Below are positions 44,203 through 53,632 of a stretch of 64,000 bases of DNA, piece after piece (positions within the stretch are counted from its first letter, which is position 1; every line of letters starts with the position of its first letter). The DNA comes from an uncultured Alphaproteobacteria bacterium. GTDB taxonomy: Bacteria > Pseudomonadota > Alphaproteobacteria > RF32 > CAG-239. The notes under the pieces are model-generated. The model had not been told where the DNA came from and made no database searches. It saw nothing but the letters and a program-made list of their open reading frames with translations. The stretch covers positions 9,846 through 73,845 of the forward strand of contig CAJUCZ010000007.1 in assembly GCA_910585375.1 (NCBI GenBank). Reading direction: 5' to 3'. The position numbers and the translations under genes were made by a program.

Positions 44203-44628
44203 ATGATGAAGCACATTCAAACATCGGTCATGATTCGAAGTTATTTTGAACACTTTTTTAAATACGCCACACCGATGGATTTGTCTGAAGAGGTCAGTGA
44301 CCCCGTTTTAGGGCGTTCTTTATCTGATAACCGCATGGGATGGTTTTGGTTTTTGTCTGAAAACGGCTATTTGTTTTTTGACATTAAAACCACCTCAGTT
44401 ATTTATCATCCAAAAATAAAAAAAACATTTGACGTTGAATTAATCAACGGTCTGAATTGTCTGGAATTTCCTTATCCTGTTTATGAGGTGGAATTTATTT
44501 CCGATGCAAGCTCCCGAACACTTGCCTGTGAGGTTGGGCCGGATTATAAAGGGCCTTATCTTCTGAGCGAAGTTACGATTATTCCTTATCCAAAGCAGAA
44601 TTGGAATGATTATTTTTTGGATTACTGA
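44203..44628 (+). CDS. hypothetical protein, 141 aa
   Basis: Not recognised. Soluble, aromatic-rich (GWFWFLSENGYLFFD; YPVYEVEF), no signal peptide. The leader (TATTAAAATTATTATC) has no Shine-Dalgarno sequence; either of two adjacent ATG codons (44203, 44206) could start it. Own promoter, own terminator. Confidence 0.6.
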   Translation: MMKHIQTSVMIRSYFEHFFKYATPMDLSEEVSDPVLGRSLSDNRMGWFWFLSENGYLFFDIKTTSVIYHPKIKKTFDVELINGLNCLEFPYPVYEVEFISDASSRTLACEVGPDYKGPYLLSEVTIIPYPKQNWNDYFLDY

Positions 44629-44635
44629 AAAAAGA

Positions 44636-44667
44636 CCTGCAAGTTTTGTGCTTGCAGGTCTTTTTGC
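44636..44667 (+). terminator. strong intrinsic terminator
   Basis: AAAAGACCTGCAAG pairs with CTTGCAGGTCTTTT. It ends the 44203 gene. The following 44668-44829 has no gene. Confidence 0.9.
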
Positions 44668-44829
44668 AACAAAGAAAAAGAGCTATATCTTTCAATCCTT
44701 CCCCGCACGGCAGGTGCGCAGCGGCTTGTCAGTGCCATAAGGCCCGCGGTGCTCCGGCAGGATGTGTGATGGAATTTGTGCGTTGAAAAGCAAGGTCACA
44801 GAGAATAAAGGCAAGCAAGCGGAAACGGC

Positions 44830-45969
44830 CTATTCCGGCAATTCAAAACAGGCGACCAATTCACTATGATCGGAAAAAACAAACTGGTCAACCAAAGTAA
44901 CTTCCTGCAACCGATAACCTCCGGCTATCAACGTATTGGCATCGGTGACAAAGCTATGCGGATTGCAGGACACGGCAATCAGTTTTTTCGGCTTATGGAC
45001 AAAAGATGCTATTTGAGCCGTTTGAGCAGCGGCACCGGCGCGCGGCGGATCAAAAATCACAACGTCAAATCCGGACAATTCTTTTTCATCAAACGGGTAT
45101 TTGAACAGATTTTTATTAACGACCTCAACATTGCTTATCATATTTTTATTCAACGACTGTCTGAAGCCTTCCAGTAAAGCCGGCGAAGAATCCGCCGCCA
45201 GAATCTTATTGTTTTTATTTGCGGCCAGCGGATAAGAAAAAGTTCCCACGCCGCAAAACAAATCCGCAATCCGGCCTTGCGTCTGGCCCAAATATTTTGT
45301 TACCGATCCGACCAACGCCTGCTCTCCGGCTTTGGACGGCTGCAAAAACGTGCCGGCCGGAATATAAACGTCATAATTCCCCATTTTGATTTGCGGTTTG
45401 ACTTTTTCAATCAACGGCTCGCTTGCGGAATCCGGTTTTGCACGGTGGGAAATGCGGATAATATCGGCAAAAGTCTGCGCTTTTTCAAAAATAATCATCC
45501 GGTGTTCCAATGCCAGTTCACCGGCAAATTCCAAGACAACATCTATGCCGTTGTCGGCATCGCAGAGCCAGACATCACCGGCAGAAATATATTGCGGCAC
45601 AAATTTTTTGCCTTTTTTGGCACCATTGCCAAGCGGCACGGCGCAAAGTTCGGCCAACAAAATACGGATATTGGCAAGATTGGCATTCAAACGCGGTGTC
45701 AGCAGGCAACAGGCGGCAACGTCCACCAATTCGGCGCTTTGGCGTTGGTTAAAGCCCAGCTGCAATTTTCCTTTGCGAAAAGAAAAAGCCATTGCTGCCC
45801 GACGGCGGACATTATCCCCGATAAAAACCGGCATGCCGAATTTGACGTCCGGCTGCGTCAAGCCGCTTAAAATTTTTTTAAAATTCTGTTCCTTGCGCTT
45901 TTGGTATTCCGGCATTGACAGGGTTCTGTACTGGCAGCCGCCGCAAAGGTCATGATAAGGACAAGTCAT
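44830..45969 (-). CDS. RNA m5U methyltransferase of the RlmD/RumA type
   Basis: 379 residues. N-terminal iron-sulfur cysteines CPYHDLCGGC, SAM-binding DLFCGVGTFSYPLA, FDPPRAG and the catalytic SCNPHSF. Methylates a uridine in 23S rRNA (or tRNA). The TRAM domain of RumA is missing, as in shorter RlmC/RlmD-like enzymes; I cannot tell the exact position modified. Confidence 0.92.
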   Translation of the reverse strand: MTCPYHDLCGGCQYRTLSMPEYQKRKEQNFKKILSGLTQPDVKFGMPVFIGDNVRRRAAMAFSFRKGKLQLGFNQRQSAELVDVAACCLLTPRLNANLANIRILLAELCAVPLGNGAKKGKKFVPQYISAGDVWLCDADNGIDVVLEFAGELALEHRMIIFEKAQTFADIIRISHRAKPDSASEPLIEKVKPQIKMGNYDVYIPAGTFLQPSKAGEQALVGSVTKYLGQTQGRIADLFCGVGTFSYPLAANKNNKILAADSSPALLEGFRQSLNKNMISNVEVVNKNLFKYPFDEKELSGFDVVIFDPPRAGAAAQTAQIASFVHKPKKLIAVSCNPHSFVTDANTLIAGGYRLQEVTLVDQFVFSDHSELVACFELPE

Positions 45970-45978
45970 TGCGCCCTC

Positions 45979-47736
45979 TTACAAATCTTCATCATCAACA
46001 CCCAGAATATTGACGCCGGTCCGGCCCTTTTTTTCTTCAATTTCCACATTGTCTTCCTGAATGCGGGAAGAATCGATACCGTCCAGCAGCGAAATTTCAC
46101 GATTGTCTTCTTTGTCAAAAATCGGGTGATGATTTTGGCTTTCTTTACGTTCGGTTTCGTCCTCGCTGCCCAGCTTGCTCAAATCGTCCTTATGAAAAAC
46201 GCAATAGCGGTTGCGTCCGGTTTCCTTGGCGCGGTAAAGGGCTTCGTCCGACGTTTTTATCAGCATGCCGACATTGTCGGAAATCTCGGAAGAAGAAATG
46301 CCGATACTGACGGTAAAGCGGACTTCCTCGCCTTCATCGCTGTACACAACGGCTGAGGCAATGCTTTCGCGCAGGCGTTCGGCCACAACTTCGGCCTGTT
46401 TGGTTCCGGTATGCGGCAGAAAGACCACAAATTCTTCACCGCCGTAGCGGGCAACAATATCATCTTCACGCAGGTTTTTCTCGCAAGTGCCGGCCAGCTC
46501 AATCAAGACTTTGTCACCGACTTTGTGACCGTAAGTGTCATTGACCCGTTTGAAGTGGTCGGCATCGAGCATCAAGACGCAATATTCTTCATTTTGGGCT
46601 TTGGCTTCGACAATCCGGTTAAAGACTTCTTCTTCAAAATAACGGCGGTTGTAAAGTGAGGTCAGAGGATCGCGAATCGCCTGATTTTTGAGCAGCATTT
46701 CACGGTTTTTGCGCGAGGTGATATCCTGAAAAGCGGCATAGAGCACAACATCGTAATTGTAATCTATGATATTAACCGAAGCCAAAAGCCAGAAAGGCGT
46801 ATCGCCGCTCGGGGTTTTGACCAGAATTTCAAAATCCTGAACTTCTTTTTCTTTCTCCAGACGCTCGTTCAAAAGCCGGCGGTTATCAACGTCAACAAAA
46901 AAATCTTTCAGGCGGTAGCGGTCAACCTCCTGCGGCAAAATGCCGAAAAGTTTGACGGCATTGGTATTGGCCATGATGATTTTATCATCGCCGAGTTTGG
47001 ACAGGATAATCGGAAAAGGGGAAGATTTGATAATGTCGGCCAGACGCTGATTGCTTTTTTCAATTTCCTGCTCCTGTATTTCATATTTGACGCTCAGGGC
47101 ATTGATTTTGATAATCAGAATAGACATGGCAAGCAAAACATAAAACAGCGCGGCAGAATACCATAATTCCGAACCGTCCAGCGCCCAGCTGACATGCGAC
47201 AACTTCAAAATCAGCAAAATACTGATGGCGGCAGTCACAACAGACGCCATGATATAACCGCTTTTATACCGCTGATTGACCTGTGACAGAAAGCCGACGC
47301 TCAAATAGGCAAAACCGGCAACCGGAAAGACATAGCGCAGGCTGGAAACCATATTGCCGTCAGGAAAAATAAAGACATAGGACACAACGGAAATCAGCCC
47401 GAGACCGGCCACACCGAGAATCACCGGCAGATCGGGAATGTTCTTGAGCAATATCTGAGAGGCGGCAATGGCCAGAAGAACCATGGAGGCAAGCAACAAC
47501 AGAAGCTCAAAAAAGACATATATCTCAACATTTCCACCGGCTTTATAGACGTTAAACGACTTATATTCAATCCAGACGACTATAAAATCCAGAATCAGGC
47601 CCAAAAACAAAAACCAGATCCCCCGGCGTACCGGCGAACCTTTTTCCGTGAAAAAACAAGAGAAAAACAGCAGCAAAAATGCCGTTAACGTTACCAGAAT
47701 ATGTGTTGTGTTTGCAAATATGCCGATATTTCCCAT
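45979..47736 (-). CDS. diguanylate cyclase with membrane sensor and PAS domain
   Basis: 585 residues from ATG 47736 (GGGGAGAAAT site), shorter than the maximal frame. Seven to eight N-terminal membrane helices (about 5-220), a coiled linker, a PAS domain (about 235-355), and a GGDEF domain with GGEEF near 430-434, so active catalysis of cyclic di-GMP is expected. No RxxD inhibitory site is obvious just upstream of GGEEF (the sequence reads RE-DDIVARY). An acidic ~80-residue tail follows. Gene lies 9 bases upstream of the methyltransferase gene, probably co-transcribed. Confidence 0.92.
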   Translation of the reverse strand: MGNIGIFANTTHILVTLTAFLLLFFSCFFTEKGSPVRRGIWFLFLGLILDFIVVWIEYKSFNVYKAGGNVEIYVFFELLLLLASMVLLAIAASQILLKNIPDLPVILGVAGLGLISVVSYVFIFPDGNMVSSLRYVFPVAGFAYLSVGFLSQVNQRYKSGYIMASVVTAAISILLILKLSHVSWALDGSELWYSAALFYVLLAMSILIIKINALSVKYEIQEQEIEKSNQRLADIIKSSPFPIILSKLGDDKIIMANTNAVKLFGILPQEVDRYRLKDFFVDVDNRRLLNERLEKEKEVQDFEILVKTPSGDTPFWLLASVNIIDYNYDVVLYAAFQDITSRKNREMLLKNQAIRDPLTSLYNRRYFEEEVFNRIVEAKAQNEEYCVLMLDADHFKRVNDTYGHKVGDKVLIELAGTCEKNLREDDIVARYGGEEFVVFLPHTGTKQAEVVAERLRESIASAVVYSDEGEEVRFTVSIGISSSEISDNVGMLIKTSDEALYRAKETGRNRYCVFHKDDLSKLGSEDETERKESQNHHPIFDKEDNREISLLDGIDSSRIQEDNVEIEEKKGRTGVNILGVDDEDL

Positions 47737-47913
47737 TATTTCTCCCCGTCGGATTTTAAAATGTGTTTCTTGCATTAACGCCGTTTTAGTTTATATTGAG
47801 ATTATTAATATTTAAAGCTTTAATTAAAATTAAAATAATTGATGATTATTAAAATAAATATTGTATTATTATAATACTTGGATTTTTGCTTGTAGAAAAC
47901 AGAGAGAGAAAAC

Positions 47914-49080
47914 ATGAACAAACCTATGCCCAGGCATTACAGCAACCATTTCGAACTCCGTCTTGATAAAATTCCCGCACGCAGGACCGACCGGATGTCG
48001 GCATGGATTTTTTATATCGGGCTTATTCTCGGCGCAGCTTTGCTTTTGCTCGGCGCATATGAGCTTTTTGACGGCGTAACCGTTACCCGTTCCGACTTTA
48101 CAGGAAACTTTCCTGCAACTGATTTTCAGCCGATGATGAACACGACTTTTTTTGACGTTGTCATCATGCTTATGGGAGGGGGAATTATTGTTGCGCTGTT
48201 CTGCAACTATTTTCAATACCGCCGAATCTACTTTGACGGTAAAAACGTGGAAATCGTCACCCGCCTGCTTAACGGCAAAAAGCTACGGATGAAGGAAAAA
48301 CTTGCCAAATACGACGGCGTGCGCTTCCGAATCGAGTTTGCGCAGCTCGGCTTTATCAGCCGTAATAAATATATTATTGAACTTTCACACAAGAATCCGG
48401 AAAAATGTGTGCCGTTATATATTTCTTATCGCGGCAAAAATGCCCGCAGGCTGTGGGAATATTATGCCCGTACGCTCGGACTGCCGGCTCTGGTCATGAC
48501 GGCGGACGGTCTTGTTTCGCGCAAAATAGAACATCTGGGCAAGTCGGTTAAGGAACTTAAAAAGATTGGTGAACTCAAAGTGGATTTTGACATCAACACC
48601 ATGCCAATGCCTAAAAGCGTGGCCGTAGTCTGGCGCTCTGACAAGATTGTGCTGAAAATCCGCAAGACAGTCTGGGATGCATACAACGTGCTGGCAATTG
48701 CCGTCATTACCTGCGCCGCAATTCTGATCAAGTTTATTGAAAATCTGGCTCCGAATCTGAACCGCGGCGGTTTTATGTTTTTTTACGGCATTATGGCGTT
48801 TTTTATCATCATGGCGGTGATTATATTATTCCGCAAAGACAAGATTGTGATTAAAAAATATAAAATCGTCAATGTTCACAAGTTTTTCGGTTTTTCGAAA
48901 AAACACGGAGAAATGGCCAAAGCGGACATTGAAGCAATTGATATTACGCCGAATCCGGCAACAGGCCGATGTTTTGTTTCCATTATTTCCGACAAGAAGA
49001 CAATTGTCTTTGGCAAAAAACTTCCTCCGGAAGATTTACGCTGGATTAAGAACTTTCTGCTATATGAACTTACGAAGTAA
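47914..49080 (+). CDS. membrane protein with two TM-hairpin/PH-like halves
   Basis: 388 residues. Two pairs of membrane helices (about 30-50 and 82-102; 252-272 and 286-306), each followed by a beta-rich soluble region (IYFDGKNVEIVTRLLNGKK; KDKIVIKKYKIVNVHKFFG). The layout suggests an internal duplication of a bacterial PH-type unit. Function unknown. GAGAGAG ribosome site. Confidence 0.7.
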   Translation: MNKPMPRHYSNHFELRLDKIPARRTDRMSAWIFYIGLILGAALLLLGAYELFDGVTVTRSDFTGNFPATDFQPMMNTTFFDVVIMLMGGGIIVALFCNYFQYRRIYFDGKNVEIVTRLLNGKKLRMKEKLAKYDGVRFRIEFAQLGFISRNKYIIELSHKNPEKCVPLYISYRGKNARRLWEYYARTLGLPALVMTADGLVSRKIEHLGKSVKELKKIGELKVDFDINTMPMPKSVAVVWRSDKIVLKIRKTVWDAYNVLAIAVITCAAILIKFIENLAPNLNRGGFMFFYGIMAFFIIMAVIILFRKDKIVIKKYKIVNVHKFFGFSKKHGEMAKADIEAIDITPNPATGRCFVSIISDKKTIVFGKKLPPEDLRWIKNFLLYELTK

Positions 49081-49168
49081 ATTTTGATAAAAAATCTTTG
49101 CTAAAATAAGTTGTTTCGGATATAAACAAAAAAATAACGAACTTTTTTAACCGTGGAGATTGGATTAA

Positions 49169-49852
49169 ATGAAAAAGGAAAAAGAACCCAAAACCCTGCA
49201 AGACGCTTTTATTGAAGAAGTGAACGAGGATTTGAAAAATGACCAGCTGAAACAAATCTGGGACAAATACAGCCTGCATATCATCATTTCCGTTGTGGCG
49301 ATTTTGGTTGCCGCCGTCAGTTTTGAAAGCATCAAGGCCTGGAGAATCCGTCACCATCAGGAAAATTCAAACGTTTATGCCTATGCCTCCAATCTGGCAG
49401 AACAGGGCAAGGTGGAGGAAAGCAACAACGTTTTGAAGAAAATTGCCGAAGACCGCGGCGGGATTTATGCCGATGCCGCAAGGATGCAGCTGGCGAAGAA
49501 CTATACAGAAAACGGCAAAACGGAAGAAGCACAAAACGTATTAAAGAAAATGCTTGCCGACAGTGATACCAACCCGCAAGTTAAAAATGTGGCGCTTATC
49601 AAGCTTGCATCCATGCAAATTGAAACGGCTTCTTACGCCGACATGGAAAAAACGCTGGAACCGGTATTGCAAAATCCGAGCTGGAGCGGTATGGCCAAGA
49701 GTCTGCTTGCCCTTTCAGCCATTCGTGCCAAAGATATTGACAAAGCCAAACTGCTTTACGGTGAGATTGCAGCAGACGCCAATACCCCTGACAGTCTGAA
49801 GGCCGAAGCTCAGGATATGATCGCGATTTTGAACGAAACAGTTAAACAGTAA
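49169..49852 (+). CDS. yfgM: YfgM-like TPR membrane protein
   Basis: 227 residues. Cytoplasmic N-terminus (KEKEPKTLQDAFIEEVNEDL), one membrane helix (about 38-56), and a periplasmic TPR-like solenoid. YfgM-type proteins assist periplasmic chaperones at the Sec translocon. The order yfgM-bamB-der is conserved in proteobacteria, which supports the call. Confidence 0.85.
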   Translation: MKKEKEPKTLQDAFIEEVNEDLKNDQLKQIWDKYSLHIIISVVAILVAAVSFESIKAWRIRHHQENSNVYAYASNLAEQGKVEESNNVLKKIAEDRGGIYADAARMQLAKNYTENGKTEEAQNVLKKMLADSDTNPQVKNVALIKLASMQIETASYADMEKTLEPVLQNPSWSGMAKSLLALSAIRAKDIDKAKLLYGEIAADANTPDSLKAEAQDMIAILNETVKQ

Positions 49853-49871
49853 AAAACAAGGATGGTTTCCG

Positions 49872-51194
49872 ATGTATGGTAATTTGATGAAAAACATAAT
49901 TTGTGCCGGCCTGATGATGGCGTTGGGCGCATGCGGACTGTTTGCCGATGAAAAAATTAAACTGGAGGGAGAACGCCTTTCCGTTTTAAGCAGTTCAGCA
50001 AAGTTACAGCCTGATTTTCCGGAAGGAAAGGTTAAAATCAAACTGCCGAAACCACAGAAAAATTCCCGCTGGACACAAGAAGGCGGAAATTCCGAACATT
50101 TAATGAGCCATATGGCGACAAGTTCAAAACTTAAAAAATTCTGGGATGCCGGTTTTGGCGAGGGCAGTTCCAAGCGTGATCTTCTTATTGCCAAACCGAT
50201 TGTCGCCCACAAGGTTGTTTTTGCCATTGATGCCAATGCTGTTGTAACGGCAAGACGGCTTGACAACGGCGATCAAATTTGGAAAAAAAGACTGAAACCC
50301 TTAAACAAGGATGATAAATCCAGCTCCATGAAAGGTGCCGGGCTGGCTTATTTCGGCAAAAAGATTTATGCTACAACCGGATTTGGCGGCGTTTTTGCTC
50401 TGGATATGCTTACCGGCCGCGAAATCTGGCGTTATGATGCCGGTATGCCGATCAGGATTGCACCAACGACAAATGCAGATAAGCTTTTTGTACAGACTAT
50501 TGACAACACGCTGATTGCATTGAATTCTATTTCCGGTCAGGAAGTATGGAGATATAAGACCAAAACGGAAGGAACAACGCTGGTCGGCGGTGCCGCTCCG
50601 GCTTACAGCCCCTATCTGGACGTAGTTGTCGCCGCTTTTTCAAACGGCGAGCTTCGGGCTTTCAAATCCAGCACCGGCACGCCGTTGTGGTCTGATAACC
50701 TGATCAGCCGAAAACGTAACAATTCTCTGGCCAATATTGCCGCAATCAAAGCCAATCCGGTGATTGACAATGACAAGATTTTTGCCATCGGAAATAGTGA
50801 CATTCTGGCGGCAATAGACCTTAAAACCGGTATGAGAATCTGGGAACGGGAAGTTTCCGGTACGAATCAGCCGTGGATTGCCGGACAATATATGTATGTT
50901 TTGAGCGATAATAACGAATTGCTGGCTCTCAACAAAAATGACGGTAAAATTATCTGGAATACCGTGATTCCGGACGTCAACGACAAGCCCGGCGAATTTG
51001 CAGTCGGACCGGTTTTGGCCAACAACCGGCTGCTGGTTCCAACTTCGGACGGACATGTCTTTTCGGTTTCGCCGTACAACGGCAAGCTGATGGGCTTTAT
51101 TAATATTGACGAAGATATTGATATGGCGCCGATTGTTGCCGACGGGATTGTCATATTTACAACAAACGATGCCGAAATGATGGCTTATAAATAA
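49872..51194 (+). CDS. bamB: outer-membrane assembly lipoprotein BamB
   Basis: 440 residues. Lipobox ALGAC (Cys21), then a beta-propeller of PQQ-like repeats (VFALDMLTGREIWRYDAG, LIALNSISGQEVWRYKT, ILAAIDLKTGMRIWERE, LLALNKNDGKIIWNTV). BamB is the scaffold lipoprotein of the BAM complex. ATG 49872 with GGATGG; a second ATG at 49887 is also possible. Between yfgM and der in the conserved order. Confidence 0.93.
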   Translation: MYGNLMKNIICAGLMMALGACGLFADEKIKLEGERLSVLSSSAKLQPDFPEGKVKIKLPKPQKNSRWTQEGGNSEHLMSHMATSSKLKKFWDAGFGEGSSKRDLLIAKPIVAHKVVFAIDANAVVTARRLDNGDQIWKKRLKPLNKDDKSSSMKGAGLAYFGKKIYATTGFGGVFALDMLTGREIWRYDAGMPIRIAPTTNADKLFVQTIDNTLIALNSISGQEVWRYKTKTEGTTLVGGAAPAYSPYLDVVVAAFSNGELRAFKSSTGTPLWSDNLISRKRNNSLANIAAIKANPVIDNDKIFAIGNSDILAAIDLKTGMRIWEREVSGTNQPWIAGQYMYVLSDNNELLALNKNDGKIIWNTVIPDVNDKPGEFAVGPVLANNRLLVPTSDGHVFSVSPYNGKLMGFINIDEDIDMAPIVADGIVIFTTNDAEMMAYK

Positions 51195-51211
51195 AAAACA
51201 AGGAAAGAAAA

Positions 51212-52594
51212 ATGACATTAAAAGTCGCAATTATCGGACGGCCGAATGTCGGAAAGTCAACGCTGTTTAATCGGCTGGCCGGTCGAAAGGTTGCCATTGT
51301 TCATGATCAGCCCGGCGTAACCCGCGACCGGCGTGAAGCGTCTGCAAAACTTAGAGATATGGCATTAACGATTGTTGACACGGCAGGTTATGAATATTCC
51401 AATGAAGACAATTTGGAACGGCGGATGTGGGAACAGACCAAACGCGCGATAGATGAAGCGGACGTAACACTTTTTTTGTTTGACGCCCGTGCAGGTTTGC
51501 AGCCTTATGATGAGCATTTTGCCGATATTCTGCGGCAATCGGGTAAGCCGGTTATCCTGTTGGCCAACAAATGTGAGAGCAAAACACAGGAAGACAGCAT
51601 TTATGAAGCTTATAAGCTCGGACTGGGCCAACCTGTTCCGTTTTCGGCCGAACATGGCTTGGGGCTGAATGAGCTTTATGATGCTCTGAAAGAATTTGAC
51701 AAGAAAAAGTCGGCTGTGCAGTCTGAAACTGCCGAAGATGAGGCTACCGGCGATGAGGAGGAGGACAAAGAAAACAAACGCCCGATTCAGCTGGCGATTG
51801 TAGGACGGCCGAATGTCGGAAAATCAACGCTTGTCAATGCGTTGTTAAAAGATGAAAGAATGCTGACGGGACCCGAAGCCGGTGTAACCCGCGATGCGAT
51901 TACCAGCGAATGGGTTTGGGAAGGGCATAAGATTAATTTGGTGGATACGGCCGGATTGCGCAAGCAGGCCAGAATTTCCGACTCATTGGAAAAAATGGCT
52001 GCCGCCAGCACCAAACATGCCGCTTTTATGGCTCAGGTTGTCGTCTTGGTTTTGGATGCCGATGCCGTATTGGAAAAGCAGGATTTGACTATTGCCCGAC
52101 AAGTGATTGACGAAGGGCGGGCCTTAGTCATTGCTGTCAACAAGTGGGACATAGCCAACAGGAAAGAAGCGCTTGACCAGTTGAACTACAAGCTGGAGAC
52201 TTCTCTGACGCAGATTGACGGTGTGCCGACGGTTACAATTTCGGCCTTGAAAGGAGAAAATCTTGACAAGCTGATGCGGGCTGTGATTAAGGTTTATAAC
52301 CGGTGGCGCAGCCGGATTCCAACCGCTCCGCTAAACCAGTGGTTCTCTGACATGATAGACAATTATCCGCCGCCTTTAGGCAAAAATAAACGACGGATTA
52401 AGTTGCGTTACATTACTCAGGCCAAAACCAGACCGCCTTCATTTTATATTTTTTCCAGCAATCCTGAAGGACTGCCGGAATCTTATTTGCGTTATCTGAC
52501 CAACAGCTTGCGTGAGAATTTTGATTTGCGCGGTATTCCGTTAAGGATTACCGTCAGAAAGACCGGCAATCCTTATGCCGACAAAAAACGGTAA
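51212..52594 (+). CDS. der: ribosome assembly GTPase Der (EngA)
   Basis: 460 residues with the diagnostic two tandem G domains: GRPNVGKST at 9-17 and again near 199-207, with DTAGYE and DTAGLRKQ switch regions and NKCE/NKWD G4 motifs, followed by the KH-like domain. Required for 50S maturation. Acidic linker (TAEDEATGDEEED) between the domains. Last gene of the yfgM-bamB-der operon; terminator follows. Confidence 0.98.
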   Translation: MTLKVAIIGRPNVGKSTLFNRLAGRKVAIVHDQPGVTRDRREASAKLRDMALTIVDTAGYEYSNEDNLERRMWEQTKRAIDEADVTLFLFDARAGLQPYDEHFADILRQSGKPVILLANKCESKTQEDSIYEAYKLGLGQPVPFSAEHGLGLNELYDALKEFDKKKSAVQSETAEDEATGDEEEDKENKRPIQLAIVGRPNVGKSTLVNALLKDERMLTGPEAGVTRDAITSEWVWEGHKINLVDTAGLRKQARISDSLEKMAAASTKHAAFMAQVVVLVLDADAVLEKQDLTIARQVIDEGRALVIAVNKWDIANRKEALDQLNYKLETSLTQIDGVPTVTISALKGENLDKLMRAVIKVYNRWRSRIPTAPLNQWFSDMIDNYPPPLGKNKRRIKLRYITQAKTRPPSFYIFSSNPEGLPESYLRYLTNSLRENFDLRGIPLRITVRKTGNPYADKKR

Positions 52595-52605
52595 TTTGTT
52601 TTTTC

Positions 52606-52637
52606 CCGCTTTGTAATCCGGCGGGATTTTTTTTTAC
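52606..52637 (+). terminator. terminator of der
   Basis: CCCGC pairs with GCGGG, then A and T9. Confidence 0.85.
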
Positions 52638-52723
52638 GAAAAAGTCCTATAGACAAAAATCAAAAATTATGTTATATACTTAATGAAAATGAATTATTAT
52701 TTGTATAACTAAAAAAATTTATA

Positions 52724-53053
52724 ATGAATTGGATACTTATTTTAGGGACTTTGATATTTTCTTGGGCGCTAGTAAACTATTATCAGAAAAAGTATGATAC
52801 TTTACAGCGCAGAATCAAGTACTATGATGACAAGCTTGATTTTGAGAAAAAAGAACGAGAGAAATATATTAACAGTCTTCTGCATCTGACTTACGAATCG
52901 CACCCAGAGCAGATTATGTGGCTGGAAGATGTTTCTGATAATATTATCCGCAAGTGGATAAAAGATTTGCAAAACAGCCCGTCTCCCAAGCCTCGGGCAA
53001 TAGCTTTTTTGCAAATGGAATTGCAGAGAAGAAAAAAAGTAATAAACATTTAA
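52724..53053 (+). CDS. small membrane/coiled-coil protein, 109 aa
   Basis: Not recognised. One N-terminal membrane helix (about 3-20) and a charged helical body (LQRRIKYYDDKLDFEKKEREK). Leader GAATTATTATTTG without a Shine-Dalgarno sequence; TAGACA-N17-TATATA upstream is a probable promoter. First of three adjacent small genes with the same layout. Confidence 0.65.
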   Translation: MNWILILGTLIFSWALVNYYQKKYDTLQRRIKYYDDKLDFEKKEREKYINSLLHLTYESHPEQIMWLEDVSDNIIRKWIKDLQNSPSPKPRAIAFLQMELQRRKKVINI

Positions 53054-53063
53054 ATTAAAAAAC

Positions 53064-53219
53064 ATGGTTACATTAATTATTATTGTACTCATTGGCATTG
53101 CGGTGTTTCAATATCTGACCATTCAGGAAAAAAACAAAGAAATTGAGGCACAAGACGAAATAATCCGCCAGTTGAATGACGAGCTTGAACAAGCTACCGA
53201 TATTGAGGAATTTGACTAA
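53064..53219 (+). CDS. 51-residue membrane/coiled-coil protein
   Basis: ATG 53064 to TAA 53217-53219 encodes MVTLIIIVLIGIAVF (a membrane helix), then a charged coiled coil (KNKEIEAQDEIIRQLNDELE). It lies 10 bases after the 52724 gene, with a terminator right behind, so it is a real second cistron. Too short for standard length cut-offs. Layout matches its two neighbours. Confidence 0.7.
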   Translation: MVTLIIIVLIGIAVFQYLTIQEKNKEIEAQDEIIRQLNDELEQATDIEEFD

Positions 53220-53226
53220 TTCCGCA

Positions 53227-53275
53227 GGATTGAAAAAACATTTGTCCGGTCAAACAAGGCAAATGTTTTTTTTAT
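53227..53275 (+). terminator. terminator of the 52724-53064 unit
   Basis: AAAAAACATTTG pairs with CAAATGTTTTTT, followed by further T. Confidence 0.8.
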
Positions 53276-53359
53276 AATTAACTCTGGACATTTTAATTTT
53301 TTGGCATTATATAATCTGCCGAATTAAAATTATTATAACATTTAAAAAATTATCAAATC

Positions 53360-53590
53360 ATGGAAAATATTATTTTGTTACTAGTGACAGCACTTGCCGT
53401 CTTAATTGTCATTATCAAGGTAAAAAACGTCCGTTTATCCCATATTGAGTCTCTCCTTTCGGAAGAAAAACAGAAAAGAGAAGCTTTGGAACTTCAAAAC
53501 TCACGTTTGCACAACAAGCTGAAACAAATGAAACAGCAGCAGCCTTTTATGTCTGTCAGCAAAATTGGAAAATGCAATTTCGGTACGTGA
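53360..53590 (+). CDS. small membrane/coiled-coil protein, 76 aa
   Basis: A membrane helix (about 3-20, IILLLVTALAVLIVIIKV) and a coiled coil (SLLSEEKQKREALELQNSRL). Own promoter TGGACA-N17-TATATA, A/T-rich leader with TTATTATAAC, no Shine-Dalgarno sequence. Third member of the local set. Confidence 0.65.
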   Translation: MENIILLLVTALAVLIVIIKVKNVRLSHIESLLSEEKQKREALELQNSRLHNKLKQMKQQQPFMSVSKIGKCNFGT

Positions 53591-53592
53591 AA

Positions 53593-53632
53593 AAAACTCC
53601 CGCTCAATTTATTTGACCGGGAGTTTTTATTA
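53593..53632. terminator. bidirectional terminator
   Basis: AAAACTCCCG pairs with CGGGAGTTTT; ends the 53360 gene and pssA. Confidence 0.85.
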
